Assembly (NCBI GenBank): GCA_023213395.1
Contig: CM041465.1
Coordinates: 103,547,741-103,611,740 of the forward strand
Direction of reading: 5' to 3'
Length of the DNA stretch: 64,000 bases
DNA from: Cycas panzhihuaensis
Taxonomy: Eukaryota > Cycadophyta
The position numbers and the translations under genes were made by a program. Below the pieces are notes generated by a model that was given only the letters and a program-made list of their open reading frames with translations, did not search any database and was not told the origin of the DNA. Of this stretch, positions 54,433-64,000 are shown in pieces. Position 1 is the first letter of the stretch. Each line of letters begins with the position of its first letter.

Positions 54433-57400
54433 GTAAGTCATTAGCTCCTTCTTCTTGAGTTTATTAAAATTATTGAATGTCATGGTGCCTATGTGGTGCA
54501 GAGCGATCGCTTTGACCATGCTTGATGAGGGATGTACTGTGGTAATTTCATCATTCTTAAGATATTTGGTCGTTATTTTATTTTTTTATGTATTGCGTGA
54601 TGCCGGCTAGTATGTGTTGCACAATACCAGTGTCGATCAAAGAAATGTTAGGATCGTTGGAATCTGCAACTGATATTCCCCGTTTTATAATCTCCATTGA
54701 TGCCTTTTTGGTTCATGTCTGTGGCGATAGTTTTGGGACATGGAAATCGCGGGGTGTTCAAAATAGTGTCGCCAACAGAAAACACAAAAATCTGTAATAA
54801 ATATTTGCTAGATTATATTCAAGATATTATTTAACAACTGTAAGGCATTTTGAAATTATGAAAGCCAGTCTTGAAACAGTTCTGCAATGCCTTGAAATGG
54901 CACAAAACAGACTGAAATGGTCCCAAAGTTGTGAAGTGCCTAGAAGTCGTCCCTGAATTGGCTGACGCTTTCCTAAACCATATTATAGATAGTCTAAGAA
55001 TCTTATGGAATGTTAACTGGATTCTTGAAACTAAACATCGCTCTTGTGACTTGATGCTTTTCCGATACACAGAAATGTGAATTGTCCTCCTAGACTGTCC
55101 ATATAGTGAGATGTTCAATATTATTAATCATTAGTTTTCCTGATGTGTTTATCTCATCTGCTTTTTTTTTCGCTATTCCAATTGCTATATTTTGCATTGG
55201 GTCAGGTATGATGTGGAGGGCTTCATGCCATGTTCATTTTTACTATCCTTGGCCTTTGATTTAACTGTGGTGGCTGTTGTCAGAGTTTATATTTTGTTGT
55301 ACAGTAGGGTATGGATGAAGGTAGGAATATCTCTATTTGTGTACACTAGGCGATGTTGATGTTTGGTGATATAATGGCAGGTTAGTGTGTATTAGGTAGT
55401 GGACATCTGAGCCTTCTTGTTCATAGTGTACTATAGGATAATGGTGGTCATTCTCCTTCCAAAAATTGCCCTTCCACTCACAAAGGGATAGGTACTTGCA
55501 TTCTTATCTTGTTGCCAGTTCACTCTAATCCCATTGCTAGTTAAAGCAGACATGATATAAATCCACTTATTTAAGTAAAATAGACTCTAGTCAGATTAGG
55601 GTTATTGTGATTTCACTTATAGGTCTATGGAAAGATTATAATAAACCTCATAGTTTTTCTTTCCAAGTGATAGTATGATCTTGTATATTTATCATGTTGT
55701 TCTTTGTTCTCTCTCCATTCATTTTACACATTCATATCAATCAACACATGGCATAGTAAATGGGCAAAACCACAATATATTATCCAAAGGATATAATCAA
55801 GAGGTGTGAACTATGGGTTGCAATTCATTGTAACAACTAAAGTTCACAAATCATTAGCTATTCAATTTTAAACACATTGATGATGAAAGTCATTAAATAT
55901 TGGTGGCTGACTAATCACAAAAACTAGCATATTCTCTCTCTCTAAAGATACTAATCTTCATAATTGTAAATTGGGTATTGCAATATTTCAAGATTAGATT
56001 ACTATCTTTATTAGTCAAATTTGATGTTTTTCATATCATCATAAATGGGTGGTGAATGTCGTCCATTTGAGTGCTATATTTTTCAAAAGTGAGCATTGCA
56101 AGTCAAACTCTATATTTGCCAAATTGATTGCATGTATTGAATTCTTTATTGTGTCGATAGGCACCCTCAACTCACTTCTCTAGTGACTATTTACTCCACT
56201 CTTTAAACGAGAGTAATTAAAAAAAATCAATTCTATTCCATTATGCTAAAATTTGTGCAAATATAAGCCATACTTGCGTTGTGCAAGACACTCCTACTTG
56301 ATGCAACACAGAGGTGAGCCACATGTCTCCCATTTACACCTTTTTTTGCGTTTATTCTTCTTACCATGAATGATTGACTGTTGATTCAACAATTCATGTC
56401 TTTATGTTTGTCTACTATCGTTCCTTGCAATATGTTTGTTCAAGACAGTGAAGCCACATTAGAAATTTTCAATAGGCCCAAAGAATTGTCAACATATATC
56501 TATAACCACTAGTTTAGCAGGAGAAATGAAGTTCGTTTCTCCTTTGCCCAACCACAACCTCTGAAGCCTATCGCCACTCTCAGACTGTTATAGTCTGTAC
56601 TAGTATTCTTCTTACATCTCCTTGTTCAGTATTGCATTGAGTGCATCTATTCAAACAAAATTTTGAAAAACCCGTTCAATGTTTCTTTTATTTTCTAATT
56701 TCTAGAGAAGCAAATTTTGAGTTGGTATTGTGTGCTCCTAATTGGTTAAAAAAAGAAAGATAAAAAAAAGGGAATTTAAGGAATTTATTTAATGCTTGTT
56801 TGTGTGTGCTTATACCTAAGCTACATCAATAAGTAGGTACAAGAGAACAACAATTATCTTAATATAGTCCTATCCATGGGAACCTTAAGAGACATACACC
56901 AATCTGTTAGTGGAACAAAACCATAATCATTCTATTATGACGGGTCGCATCTGGTTCTCATACAACCAAAAGTAAACTCGGAGCAGTACACAAAACGTTT
57001 ACAAATATATAGTACACAATAAGTTACATTACAATCACACAAGCGCATGGTGCTCTGTGATCCATAATTACTCACACACACGCACACCCATCTGCCAAAA
57101 TTTCTTCTATATTTATTCCCTTTTTGCATCCTGGAGATAACCTCAATTCCTCAGTAGGTTGCAACCACTTCGATCCAAAAATATCGACTTTTTGATTACT
57201 GACCGTTTTTGAATGTGACCACTTTTCTTTTTCATTGCGACCACATGGTTGCAAGTGACTTTTGTCAATCGCACACATCTTCCCCATCACTATTTTTATT
57301 GAGTGCTCTCACTTGTAATTAATCAAAATAAAAAAAAAAACTTTACTATCTATTCCTTCCCTCCAAAAAATTTTTATTCTAGCCCTCACGCTTTTTCTTA

Positions 57401-57782
57401 ATCTTTGCCATTGTTAGATGGACTTTTTGAGGGTTAGGTCAGTACACTTTATAGGGTGGATTGATTCCTTGCTTCCTCCAATGGTCATAAAGGATCCCAA
57501 CATCTTGCAACACTTTCAACTGGGCCATTGTGGGTTTTTCTCCTAAGTGAAGGTGCTCAATTTCTTCTTCTAATTCTTTGTTTTTTTATCTCCATGGAGG
57601 CTAAATCCCTTTGCAATCAAGAAATCATTGATCAAAAATGATTTGCATGTGCAACGTCCTCTCGTGTTTGCAAAATCCATCCCCCTGCCCTATTCACAAC
57701 CTTTCTTAGTCGTGGTGGAATTCGCTTATCAAACATACCATAAAATTTTTACTAAATGTTCCACCCTGGATACGTCTTCTAC
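54433..57782 (+). other. PRP38 intron 1, proximal part; nothing further recognised
   Basis: It starts with a GTAAGT donor. No frame matching the rest of PRP38 is seen. Several short open frames on both strands lack family features. Text-like host intron composition continues to the decayed minus-strand frame at 57783. Confidence 0.5.
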
Positions 57783-58905
57783 CTAATGCATAATAAACTT
57801 GATTAGAAATTCCAACTTGGCTTCATAAGCAGCCAATTGATCTTCCGCCTTCTGGATTTGTCGCAAATCAGGAGGTGGTCGTTTATCTTGGGCTTCTAAT
57901 TCATTCACTAATTGTCTAATTACTTTAGCTAAAAATGAAAATTTTCAATGCGCCACATTATGTGATTTGCACTCCATCCAATCAATTCCTTCCTCCACAA
58001 ATTTTTCTTCATTAAAATCAAAATCTAACTTGGCTGGTTGGTTGTTTAGCATTTTTATTATTTTTTGTTGCCTCTTTTTTGCTGCAAGTTTTCTTTTCTT
58101 TTTCCTTTCCTCTTCTGTACTTGTCAGCTTATCACTTTGTTGTGCTGGTTGGGATTTCTCTTCCAGGATTTTCTGCTTGACTGTCACCCCTCCTCCTTCT
58201 TTTTGTTTCTCCCTTTTGATTTTTTCTCTTTTATTTTTCTGTCTCTTTCTCGCTTTCTCGCTAGTCTTCTTCTGCTTCTTTTGTATCTGTTTCTCAATTG
58301 GTAAGGTCGCCTCTATTCGTTGCCCTTCACTTTGATCCACTTGGGGATAATTTGCCTTATTTTTTTGCAAAAACCAATCTTTTACCTTTTCTTGAGTTTG
58401 AGTTAGCCATGTCTTTTCTTGTTTTTTAAAATATTCTATCCAGTCAGTTAGGACTAATTGTCCTTGCTTAGCTTGAGGTAAGTCCAAACTCGGATATTGT
58501 GAATACATCAATCCTTGAAACGAGGTCTGATGATAAAATACTGTAGGTTGAGTACTCCCTTTGATATTATTTAGTTTTTTTAAAAGTTTACCAGATAAAA
58601 AGGAATCCCAATTGAATTTTTCTCCTTGTGCCACTCTCAGGAGCATTGATCTCATCTCTGTTGGCACGTACAAATTCTTTTGACTCAAGATAACTCAAGT
58701 GAAAAGAAAATGGGCCATCCATTGCCTATGCTCTTCTGTAATGCCTACAATCTGTATGCCAGAAGTAGAGATGTTCGATACTCTAGCGCCTAATTGCTTT
58801 GCTGCTTGTTCTCAAGGAATTCTTTTATCTTTGGGTATTTTTCATCTCTGATCTTCCACAGTTGCTTCTAATACTCAATCTGCTTTCTGGTTTGCGTCTT
58901 GTTGC
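57783..58905 (-). pseudogene. Unknown basic coiled-coil protein frame, interrupted only by TGA
   Basis: On the minus strand one register stays open from about 58905 to a TAG at 57783-57785 (about 370 codons), apart from TGA codons at 58875-58877, 58842-58844, 58812-58814, 58695-58697 and 57945-57947. The longest piece (57948-58688) begins at a TTG and not at a true start. Upstream words are KQLGARVSNIS and HRQWMAHFLF; then come KNLYVPTEMRSMLLRVAQG, FYHQTSFQGLMYSQYPSL and AKQGQLVLTDWIEYF. A long Lys/Glu/Gln-rich region predicted to be helical follows (about 250 bp from 58120). The last part reads NELEAQDKRPPPDLRQIQ. I do not recognise the family; the first half faintly recalls plant transposon-associated domains. 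It is antisense to PRP38. Confidence 0.55.
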
Positions 58906-58976
58906 AAATTTTTAATCACTGTGTTATATACTGTATCTCGTCTTGTTGCAAATTTTTAATCACTGTGTTATATACT
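58895..58976. repeat. 38-bp tandem repeat, two copies
   Basis: A 38-bp unit starting CGTCTTGTTGCAAATTTTTA occurs at 58895-58932 and 58939-58976, identical by eye, with a 6-bp spacer. It truncates the readable part of the minus-strand frame. Confidence 0.85.
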
Positions 58977-59609
58977 ATGTCTTTTGCAAAACCACTATCA
59001 TTCAAAATATGGGTTATAATATCTAGGTTGCAACTAAGTCACATCATTATTACCTTGCGTCATGCACGAAAGCCATTCATCACAGCCTACCTCACTACTA
59101 TTACCCCCACTACATTTTGTTATGGCTATTAAATTCTATCATTATTGTTTGATGCTCAAATCATATCATTTTGTGGGCATATCTTGTCGATATGACTTCT
59201 TGATGGTAATTACCGTCATCTTGATTCTTTGTAACTCCCATAGCCCAACAACCTTTATCATTCTTTTTCTCTTTTTTCAAGATAGATCGCAAATTTTTTT
59301 ACAGTTAATTCTTTGTTTATAGTATTCAATTGCAAATACAATTTCCTCTTTTAATTCAAAATTATCACTTCCGAATGACGTTTTTTTGATTAATGATTTT
59401 TTTTTTTATTTAGATTGTTTTTTCAATTTTCCTTTCTTAATGATATACTTTATGTAAATTGCAACTTTTTATTGTTAGGTAGCCATTTATAAATTTCTGT
59501 CATCTTATTGTAACTTCCTCTCAAAATGTTGCAACTAGCAACCATCTTCGTCCCAAGTTGTCATCGTTTACCCTCGAGTTGCAATTTCAACTTCTTGGTT
59601 GTGACTATC
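58977..59609. other. AT-rich spacer with repeated GTTGCAA words
   Basis: No gene is recognised. GTTGCAA or close variants occur near 59030, 59527 and 59577, and also at 57150-57255, hinting at a low-order repeat. Confidence 0.35.
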
Positions 59610-59689
59610 TGTTAAACCTTATGTTTAAATGTTAAGTTAATGTACTTTTATTTTTCATGTAATATATGCACTTTCACTTTAGGGGTGAC

Positions 59690-59707
59690 TTATCACTTAA
59701 GTGATAA
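59690..59707. promoter_or_regulatory. 18-bp perfect palindrome in Copia-E LTR
   Basis: TTATCACTTAAGTGATAA is its own reverse complement. A dimeric regulator site is possible; no regulator is known to me. Confidence 0.6.
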
Positions 59708-59800
59708 AGTGCACACCCACATTCTTTCTGGTGACACAACGTTGTCACTAAAGGGTCAAATGGACCCTCATGCACTTTTGCACTTGATACAAGTCATGTA

Positions 59801-59912
59801 TCTTGGATGTTTGACACTTGTCAAACATCCAAGGCCTTAGGTGAGGATCCAAGGCATGATCCAAGTCATATCTTGGATGTTTGACACTTGTCAAACATCC
59901 AAGGCCTTAGGT
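59801..59912. repeat. Duplicated 42-bp hairpin segment in Copia-E LTR
   Basis: Copies at 59801-59842 and 59871-59912 are identical by eye, 70 bp apart. Each has arms CTTGGATGTTTGACA and TGTCAAACATCCAAG around CT. They lie in the U3 part, upstream of the TATA-like word. Confidence 0.85.
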
Positions 59913-60170
59913 CTCTCATTTCACTCTATATAATGAGACCTCTCCTCATTGTCTCATAAGGAGAGTTGGAGTCGTATTGTTACCCTATTCGTTTGCTAAT
60001 CAAACTGTTTTCTTCTTGGGAGGTTGGACCAATTCCAACTCCACATATTGGGTATCATTTTCTCTTGCTCCTATTTCAGTTTGTGCTCTTTATGCTTTCA
60101 TGCTTTCATAGTATTGTGATTGTACTTATGATCTTGGGATTAATGTGGCCTAATGCCCATTTTCCATATT

Positions 60171-60183
60171 TGGTATCAGAGCC
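60171..60183 (+). promoter_or_regulatory. Copia-E primer-binding site
   Basis: TGGTATCAGAGCC matches the plant initiator-methionine tRNA site. Confidence 0.9.
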
Positions 60184-60239
60184 TTAAGGTCTCTGTTTAA
60201 GCACCTTTTTTTTTTTATCTCGCTATTTGTTTTGGACAT

Positions 60240-60955
60240 CATTCATCGCCAAGTCAAGAGGGTCGTCCATCTCAAGAGATCGCCATCTCGTCAAGACTGT
60301 CATCACAGCCACATCATTCATCGCCAAATCAAGACTCAAGGTCGCCAACTCAAGACTCGGAAGGTTGCCAACTCACCCATTTCTAGCCGCCAACCCGGCT
60401 CATTGAGATCGCTAACTCGGCTAATTGAGATCGCCAAATCAAGACTCAAAAGATCGCCAAATTAGCACTCGAAGGTCGCTAACTCAAGACTCAAGGTCGC
60501 CAACTCACCCATTTCTAGTCGCTAACCCAGCTCATTGAGATCGCTAACTCAAATTTCATTGAGATCGCCAAATCAAGACTGTATATCGCCAAATCAAGAC
60601 TCAAGATCGCCAATCAAGACTCACTTGGTCGTCCATCTCAAGACTTGATCAGGCTAACTCAAGACTTTAGCAGTCGCCACTCATCATTTCGGATTAATAC
60701 TCAAGACTTTAGCGAGGCTTACTCACCGCCAAATAAGCGATCAAATTGCCAAATCAGCGGTCCAACATCGCTAAATCAAGATTCAACATCGCTAACTCAA
60801 GATTCAAAGATTGCTACCACCGCCAACTCAAAGACAACATCGTCCTCTTCATTTTTCCGGCTCATTAAGTGCTCAATCGCCGGCAAGTATTCCACTCATC
60901 TCGATTGCAAGAAGTCGGCCATCGGTCGATCCGCCAACTCAAGAAGTTGAAATTC
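60240..60955 (+). repeat. Copia-E leader minisatellite (TCGCCAA-type repeats)
   Basis: About 700 bp are built from variants of a roughly 20-bp phrase, GATCGCCAAATCAAGACTCA, with forms such as TCGCTAACTCAAGACT and TCGCCAACTCACCCATTTC. I see some thirty occurrences of TCGCCA, TCGCTA or CCGCCA cores. Spacing is irregular (mostly 16-30 bp), and a longer block from 60330 is partly repeated from 60478. The open frames across it are by-products of the repeat. Confidence 0.85.
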
Positions 60956-62032
60956 AAATCTCCTTTTAGCATATTTTGATCAATATGCTCATGTGAATTC
61001 TCTTTTAAAAGATTTTAAGAGATTTTTTTAAATTTCTTTGGGAAATTTTAAAAAGACTTTAAGTCTTTATACCGGGCCTACTTAAAGTTTTTTACATTGG
61101 CACTCTTGATTCTCAAAAGTACTTGTGTACTTCTTGTTTTAAGCTTTTTTTCACACTTTCATGCTATTAAAGCATCATTGAGCTTAATTATTGTGATCAA
61201 GAGGAATATTTTCATTGTAAAGGTGAAGAAAATTACCACCTAACTTCAGTTTTTTGGCACCTTGCATGGTGACCTTGACCTTCTTCGATTCAAAAGGAAG
61301 GTTCATTGTGAAAAGTAATAAAATCACTTTTTCTTGTTGGATTGTTGAGACATTTTAAGTCTCAACAACTGTGGTGGAGTTTGTGTTGGACTTTGGAGCA
61401 ATTTCTTGAGTACATTTCATCATTTCATCGATTTTTGGAGCTTAAAAGGAACCCTCTTTGTCGTCATCAAAGGTTCCTTACATCGGTTTAAGTACTCAAA
61501 GTACTTTATCATTGTACTCAAGCATACATAGCACCTCACTTGGATCTAAAGCACTTGAAATCTGTTTTGTGCTCATTCTTTAAGGCATAAAAAATCCAAG
61601 TAAGAAGATTCACTTAGACTTATTTAAAAGTGAATTTAAAACTCATTGGAGAGGCTCGAAAAGGTTCAAACCTTGCCTCGAATTAACCTTAAGCTTGGTG
61701 CATTCCCTGGGGACCAACCGACCGCACGGCCAAGGTGCACGACAATTAAGGTTGCTTGAGGGAAAGGAGGTTCGAAAAGGGTGTTATTGGGGCTGTGAAT
61801 CCCAGGGAAAGCATGGTACTTCCATGCAGATCAACCCTACCTGCCTTGTCCTAGATTTAACTTGGTCCTCCACCTCATTAGCCAGAGTCCTCCACCTCTC
61901 TTCACCCCATTGGTTGTTGGATCTTCTTGTAAGATCAGGACTAGTGGTGTTGTTTGAAGGTGGGTCTTAACCGACAAAGCTTTTGAAGTTTCCAAGTTAT
62001 CTGCTAGCTTCAAGTGTTACTCAAGTGGAAAG
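60956..62032 (+). other. Copia-E leader, rest
   Basis: No family is recognised. The stretch includes a 91-codon open frame (61695-61970) without known motifs. A long leader before gag is unusual for copia but is seen in some large plant families. Confidence 0.45.
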
Positions 62033-62842
62033 ATGGTCGCCATAAATATGCTTAATGCTTGTACCATAAGGCTAACGGGGCAATCAAATTATCAAGAATG
62101 GAAAAGAATCACAAAAATCTCTTGATAATGAATGAGTTCTGGGGATATGTTTCTGGAAGAATCCCCAATCCTACACTTGTGGTTAATGATAATCAACCTA
62201 CACCTGTGGATGTTCAACTTGTTGCTGCATGGGAGGTCAAAGACGAAATTGCCTTGGCTTTCATTCGTATGGTTGTGGACATACATGTAGACCAAAATAT
62301 TACTTCTGCACTATCTTCTAAAGAAGCATGGGACACCTTATCCTCCTTGTATGAAAGGCGAGATGAAGCTCGCATTTTGATGATAAAGGCTAAATTGTAC
62401 TCCATCAAATTTGTAAAGCCAATGTTGGCATTCATGCCCTCTATTAAGGAGGTTTGTAATGAATTAACTATTTTAGGTAGTCCAGCTACAAGAGATGAAA
62501 TCATAGCCTCCATCACAAAAGCATTGCCAAAGGACTACAACGGCTTTATATCATCAACTACACGAGATGGTTCACTAAAGGGGATGACAGTCAATCAACT
62601 TGAAAGCTTATTGTTTCAAGAAGAACAAATCTATGCTAAGGATAATGAAGAACCATCTACATCAGGTGCTTTCACAAAGAAGGGCCAAGACAAATCAAAA
62701 TCCAAAACCGCATTCACAAAGCGGTTTGGAAATATGAACATTGGATCTTCCAAATCCAATGTCGTATGCCATTATTGTGGCATTCTCGCCACATTGCACC
62801 TAAGTGCGAGAAAAAGCAAGCAGATCTTCAAAGACAAAGAAT
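62033..62842 (+). pseudogene. gag: Copia-E gag
   Basis: The ATG at 62033 reads MVAINMLNACTIRLTGQSNY, then WKRI, the usual copia Gag start. A frameshift near 62110 moves the rest to the long frame that stays open to 62842. It continues with LLIMNEFWGYVSGRI, AWEVKDEIALAFIRM, SSKEAWDTLSSLYERRDEAR and MTVNQLESLLFQEEQI. A zinc knuckle begins CHYCGI, but a frame change inside it moves HIAPKCEKK to the frame starting at 62766. Two lesions are thus visible: one at the N-terminus and one in the knuckle. Gag would otherwise form the RNA-packaging particle. Confidence 0.85.
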
Positions 62843-63069
62843 GACCATGTGGTCAAAGATGCGAAGCACCGGTGGTCAAAGACATCAAGCCACCACGACA
62901 TCGGTTTCAACAGAGGTTCCAATGCAGATCGGCGGTTTCCCCTCGACCAAATCAAGGTGCCTATCGAGGAGGTCCACAAGGAGGGTCAAAGAAATGGCTA
63001 CCAACGCCATTATAATCAGTTTGCCAATGACGACAAACTACTTTGTGCATACCAATCATCCAAGGTTGA

Positions 63070-64000
63070 CAACACTTGGATTGTCGATTCAGAGCCACTC
63101 GACATATGACAGGAGTGAAGAACTCCTATGCAACATCAAGGAAGGTAAAGGTCATTTAGTGACCTTTGAAATCTTGAATCGCTTGAGGTTTCGTGAATAG
63201 GCACCATAGCTCCTTTTCATTCTCCTCAAAATCCTTCCTCATCATTTCCCAACAAAGGATGCCTACTTCATTCCTTCTATGGAGAAGAATCGCTCTGTTA
63301 GCCGATGAACAAGCAACACATGAGCGTACTATTTAAAATGGGAAATGTATTATTTGTGACAAAGATGATCAGATCATAGCTGTAGCCTATGAGGATCAAG
63401 GTCTTTACAAGTTGGATGCCAATAATATTACTCTTAATTCTGCTTACTTTGGTTCCACATCTTTGTCAAAAATTCAGTTATAGCATCAACGTCTAGGACA
63501 TTTAAGCCTAGACAATCTGAAGCAGATGACATACAAACGCATGGTATATGGGCTTCCAAATATGTATGGTTCAAAATGTCTTTGCGAAGCTTGCATAATG
63601 GGGTCACACCATCGGCTGCCTTTTCCTAAAGGCAAAGCATGGCGTGCATCTTATCCTTTGCAATTAGTTCACTCAGACTTGTGTGGACCCATGTCCACCC
63701 ACTCCTTTGGAGGAGCATTGTAGTACATATCTTTTATTGATGACTTCTCTCACAAAGTCTGGGTCTACTTCCTAAAGCATAAATCAGAAGCCTTCTCCAA
63801 GTTCAAAGAGTTCAAGGAAGTAGAAAATGAATCGGCTACTCAATTGGCACATTAAGGTCGATAATGGAGGTGAATTCACTTCAAATGAATTCAACCAATT
63901 TTGCAAGGATAATGGAATTCGGAGACAACTCACAGCTCCTCATACTCCTCAGCAAAATGGAGTCTCCGAGAGGATGAATAGAACTTTGGCTAATAAAGCC
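63070..64000 (+). pseudogene. pol: Copia-E pol, N-terminal part (cut by window end)
   Basis: The protease region begins NTWIVDS at 63070. The next codon has lost one base, so the catalytic DSGA motif is broken by a frameshift. The GAG-pre-integrase block is at 63487-63600 (HQRLGHLSLDNLKQM, then CEACIMGSHHRLPF). The integrase has the first Asp in LVHSDLCGP (63667-63693), [13 protein letters not shown] after a stop at 63721, DNGGEF near 63853 and ERMNRTL near 63967 for the last acidic residue. Frameshifts and stops make this copy dead, and the RT lies beyond the window. Confidence 0.85.

Larger units (their letters stand above)
59610..60166 (+). repeat. Copia-E 5' LTR with inverted repeats
   Basis: It begins TGTTAAACCTTATG and ends TTTTCCA, 4 bp before the primer-binding site. 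A TATA-like word CTATATAATG is at 59926-59935. It carries a perfect 18-bp palindrome (59690-59707) and two copies of a 42-bp segment (59801-59842 and 59871-59912). Each copy is a hairpin with 15-bp arms and a 2-nt loop. The partner LTR is outside the window, so the borders rest on the termini. Confidence 0.8.
59610..64000 (+). mobile_element. Copia-E: copia element, 5' half, runs off the window
   Basis: The element has a 557-bp 5' LTR, a consensus primer-binding site, a 1.85-kb leader with a minisatellite, gag and the start of pol up to the integrase. The 3' half lies beyond 64000, so LTR divergence and target duplication cannot be judged. If PRP38 is intact it lies in its first intron in the same orientation. 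Confidence 0.9.

Noticed and set aside
54588-54797. 69-codon open frame just after PRP38 exon 1
   Set aside because: Does not match the expected continuation of PRP38 and has no acceptor-linked coding signal.
57967-58335. Plus-strand frame rich in Phe, Ser and Leu, looking like membrane segments
   Set aside because: Shadow of the Lys/Glu-rich minus-strand frame; lysine codons read as Phe/Leu on the other strand.
57783-58905. TGA recoding (selenocysteine or alternative code)
   Set aside because: No plant uses TGA as sense in the nucleus, and CGA-to-TGA decay in CpG context explains the pattern with fewer assumptions.
60232-60950. Two open frames rich in Ser, Arg and Gln
   Set aside because: They are translations of the TCGCCAA minisatellite and not conserved proteins.
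61695-61970. 91-codon open frame in the Copia-E leader
   Set aside because: No family motif, starts in untranslated leader of a retroelement, and composition does not differ from its surroundings.

Overview
The window looks like repeat-rich nuclear DNA of a seed plant, most likely a gymnosperm such as a conifer. The grounds are five Ty1/copia-type LTR retrotransposons, three L1-type LINEs of one family with poly(A) tails, strong AT richness with CpG decay, and a single recognisable plant host gene whose first exon is followed by at least 9.5 kb without a recognisable exon 2. The host assignment is inference; there is no organelle, bacterial or RNA-gene signal. Element names (LINE-A to C, Copia-A to E, units U1 to U5) are local labels.

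Layout. 1-375: unassigned. About 375-11894: LINE-A, an old full-length-like LINE, split by Copia-A (2712-7908; 217-bp LTRs differing at 4 sites; 5-bp TSD). 13014-23270: Copia-B, an old copia element split by LINE-B (16258-22442; 13-bp TSD, poly(A)). 24001-25706: LINE-C, a 5'-truncated copy with a 15-bp TSD. About 26830-31390: Copia-C, heavily decayed.

31459 to about 53825: a tandem array of a roughly 2.8-kb unit (U1-U5). Each full unit joins a sequence also found just upstream of the host gene to the 3' end of another LINE. The array has been invaded by a solo LTR (39781-40187), by Copia-D (41668-49342), and by a minus-strand gag-only non-autonomous LTR element (49598-52065). Copia-D carries, between its primer-binding site and gag, antisense fragments that look like a UPL1/UPL2 HECT ubiquitin ligase and the TFIID subunit TAF5. 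Its 4.2-kb gag-pol frame keeps one register but has about 32 in-frame stops.

54143-54432: first coding exon of a PRP38-family pre-mRNA splicing factor, with TAGGGTTT boxes and a TATA-like box upstream and a GT donor at the end. The rest of the window would be its first intron if the gene is intact. It holds a decayed minus-strand reading frame of unknown family, interrupted only by TGA codons until its last codon (57783-58905), and the 5' half of Copia-E (59610-64000). Copia-E has a palindrome-dense LTR and a leader made of dozens of TCGCCAA-type short repeats.

Apart from the PRP38 exon, nothing here forms a working pathway. The interest lies in nesting order, gene capture, the array next to a host promoter, and mutation patterns. 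The best candidates for something undescribed are the Copia-D gene capture, the promoter-flank array with its CpG contrast, and the TGA-only minus-strand frame.
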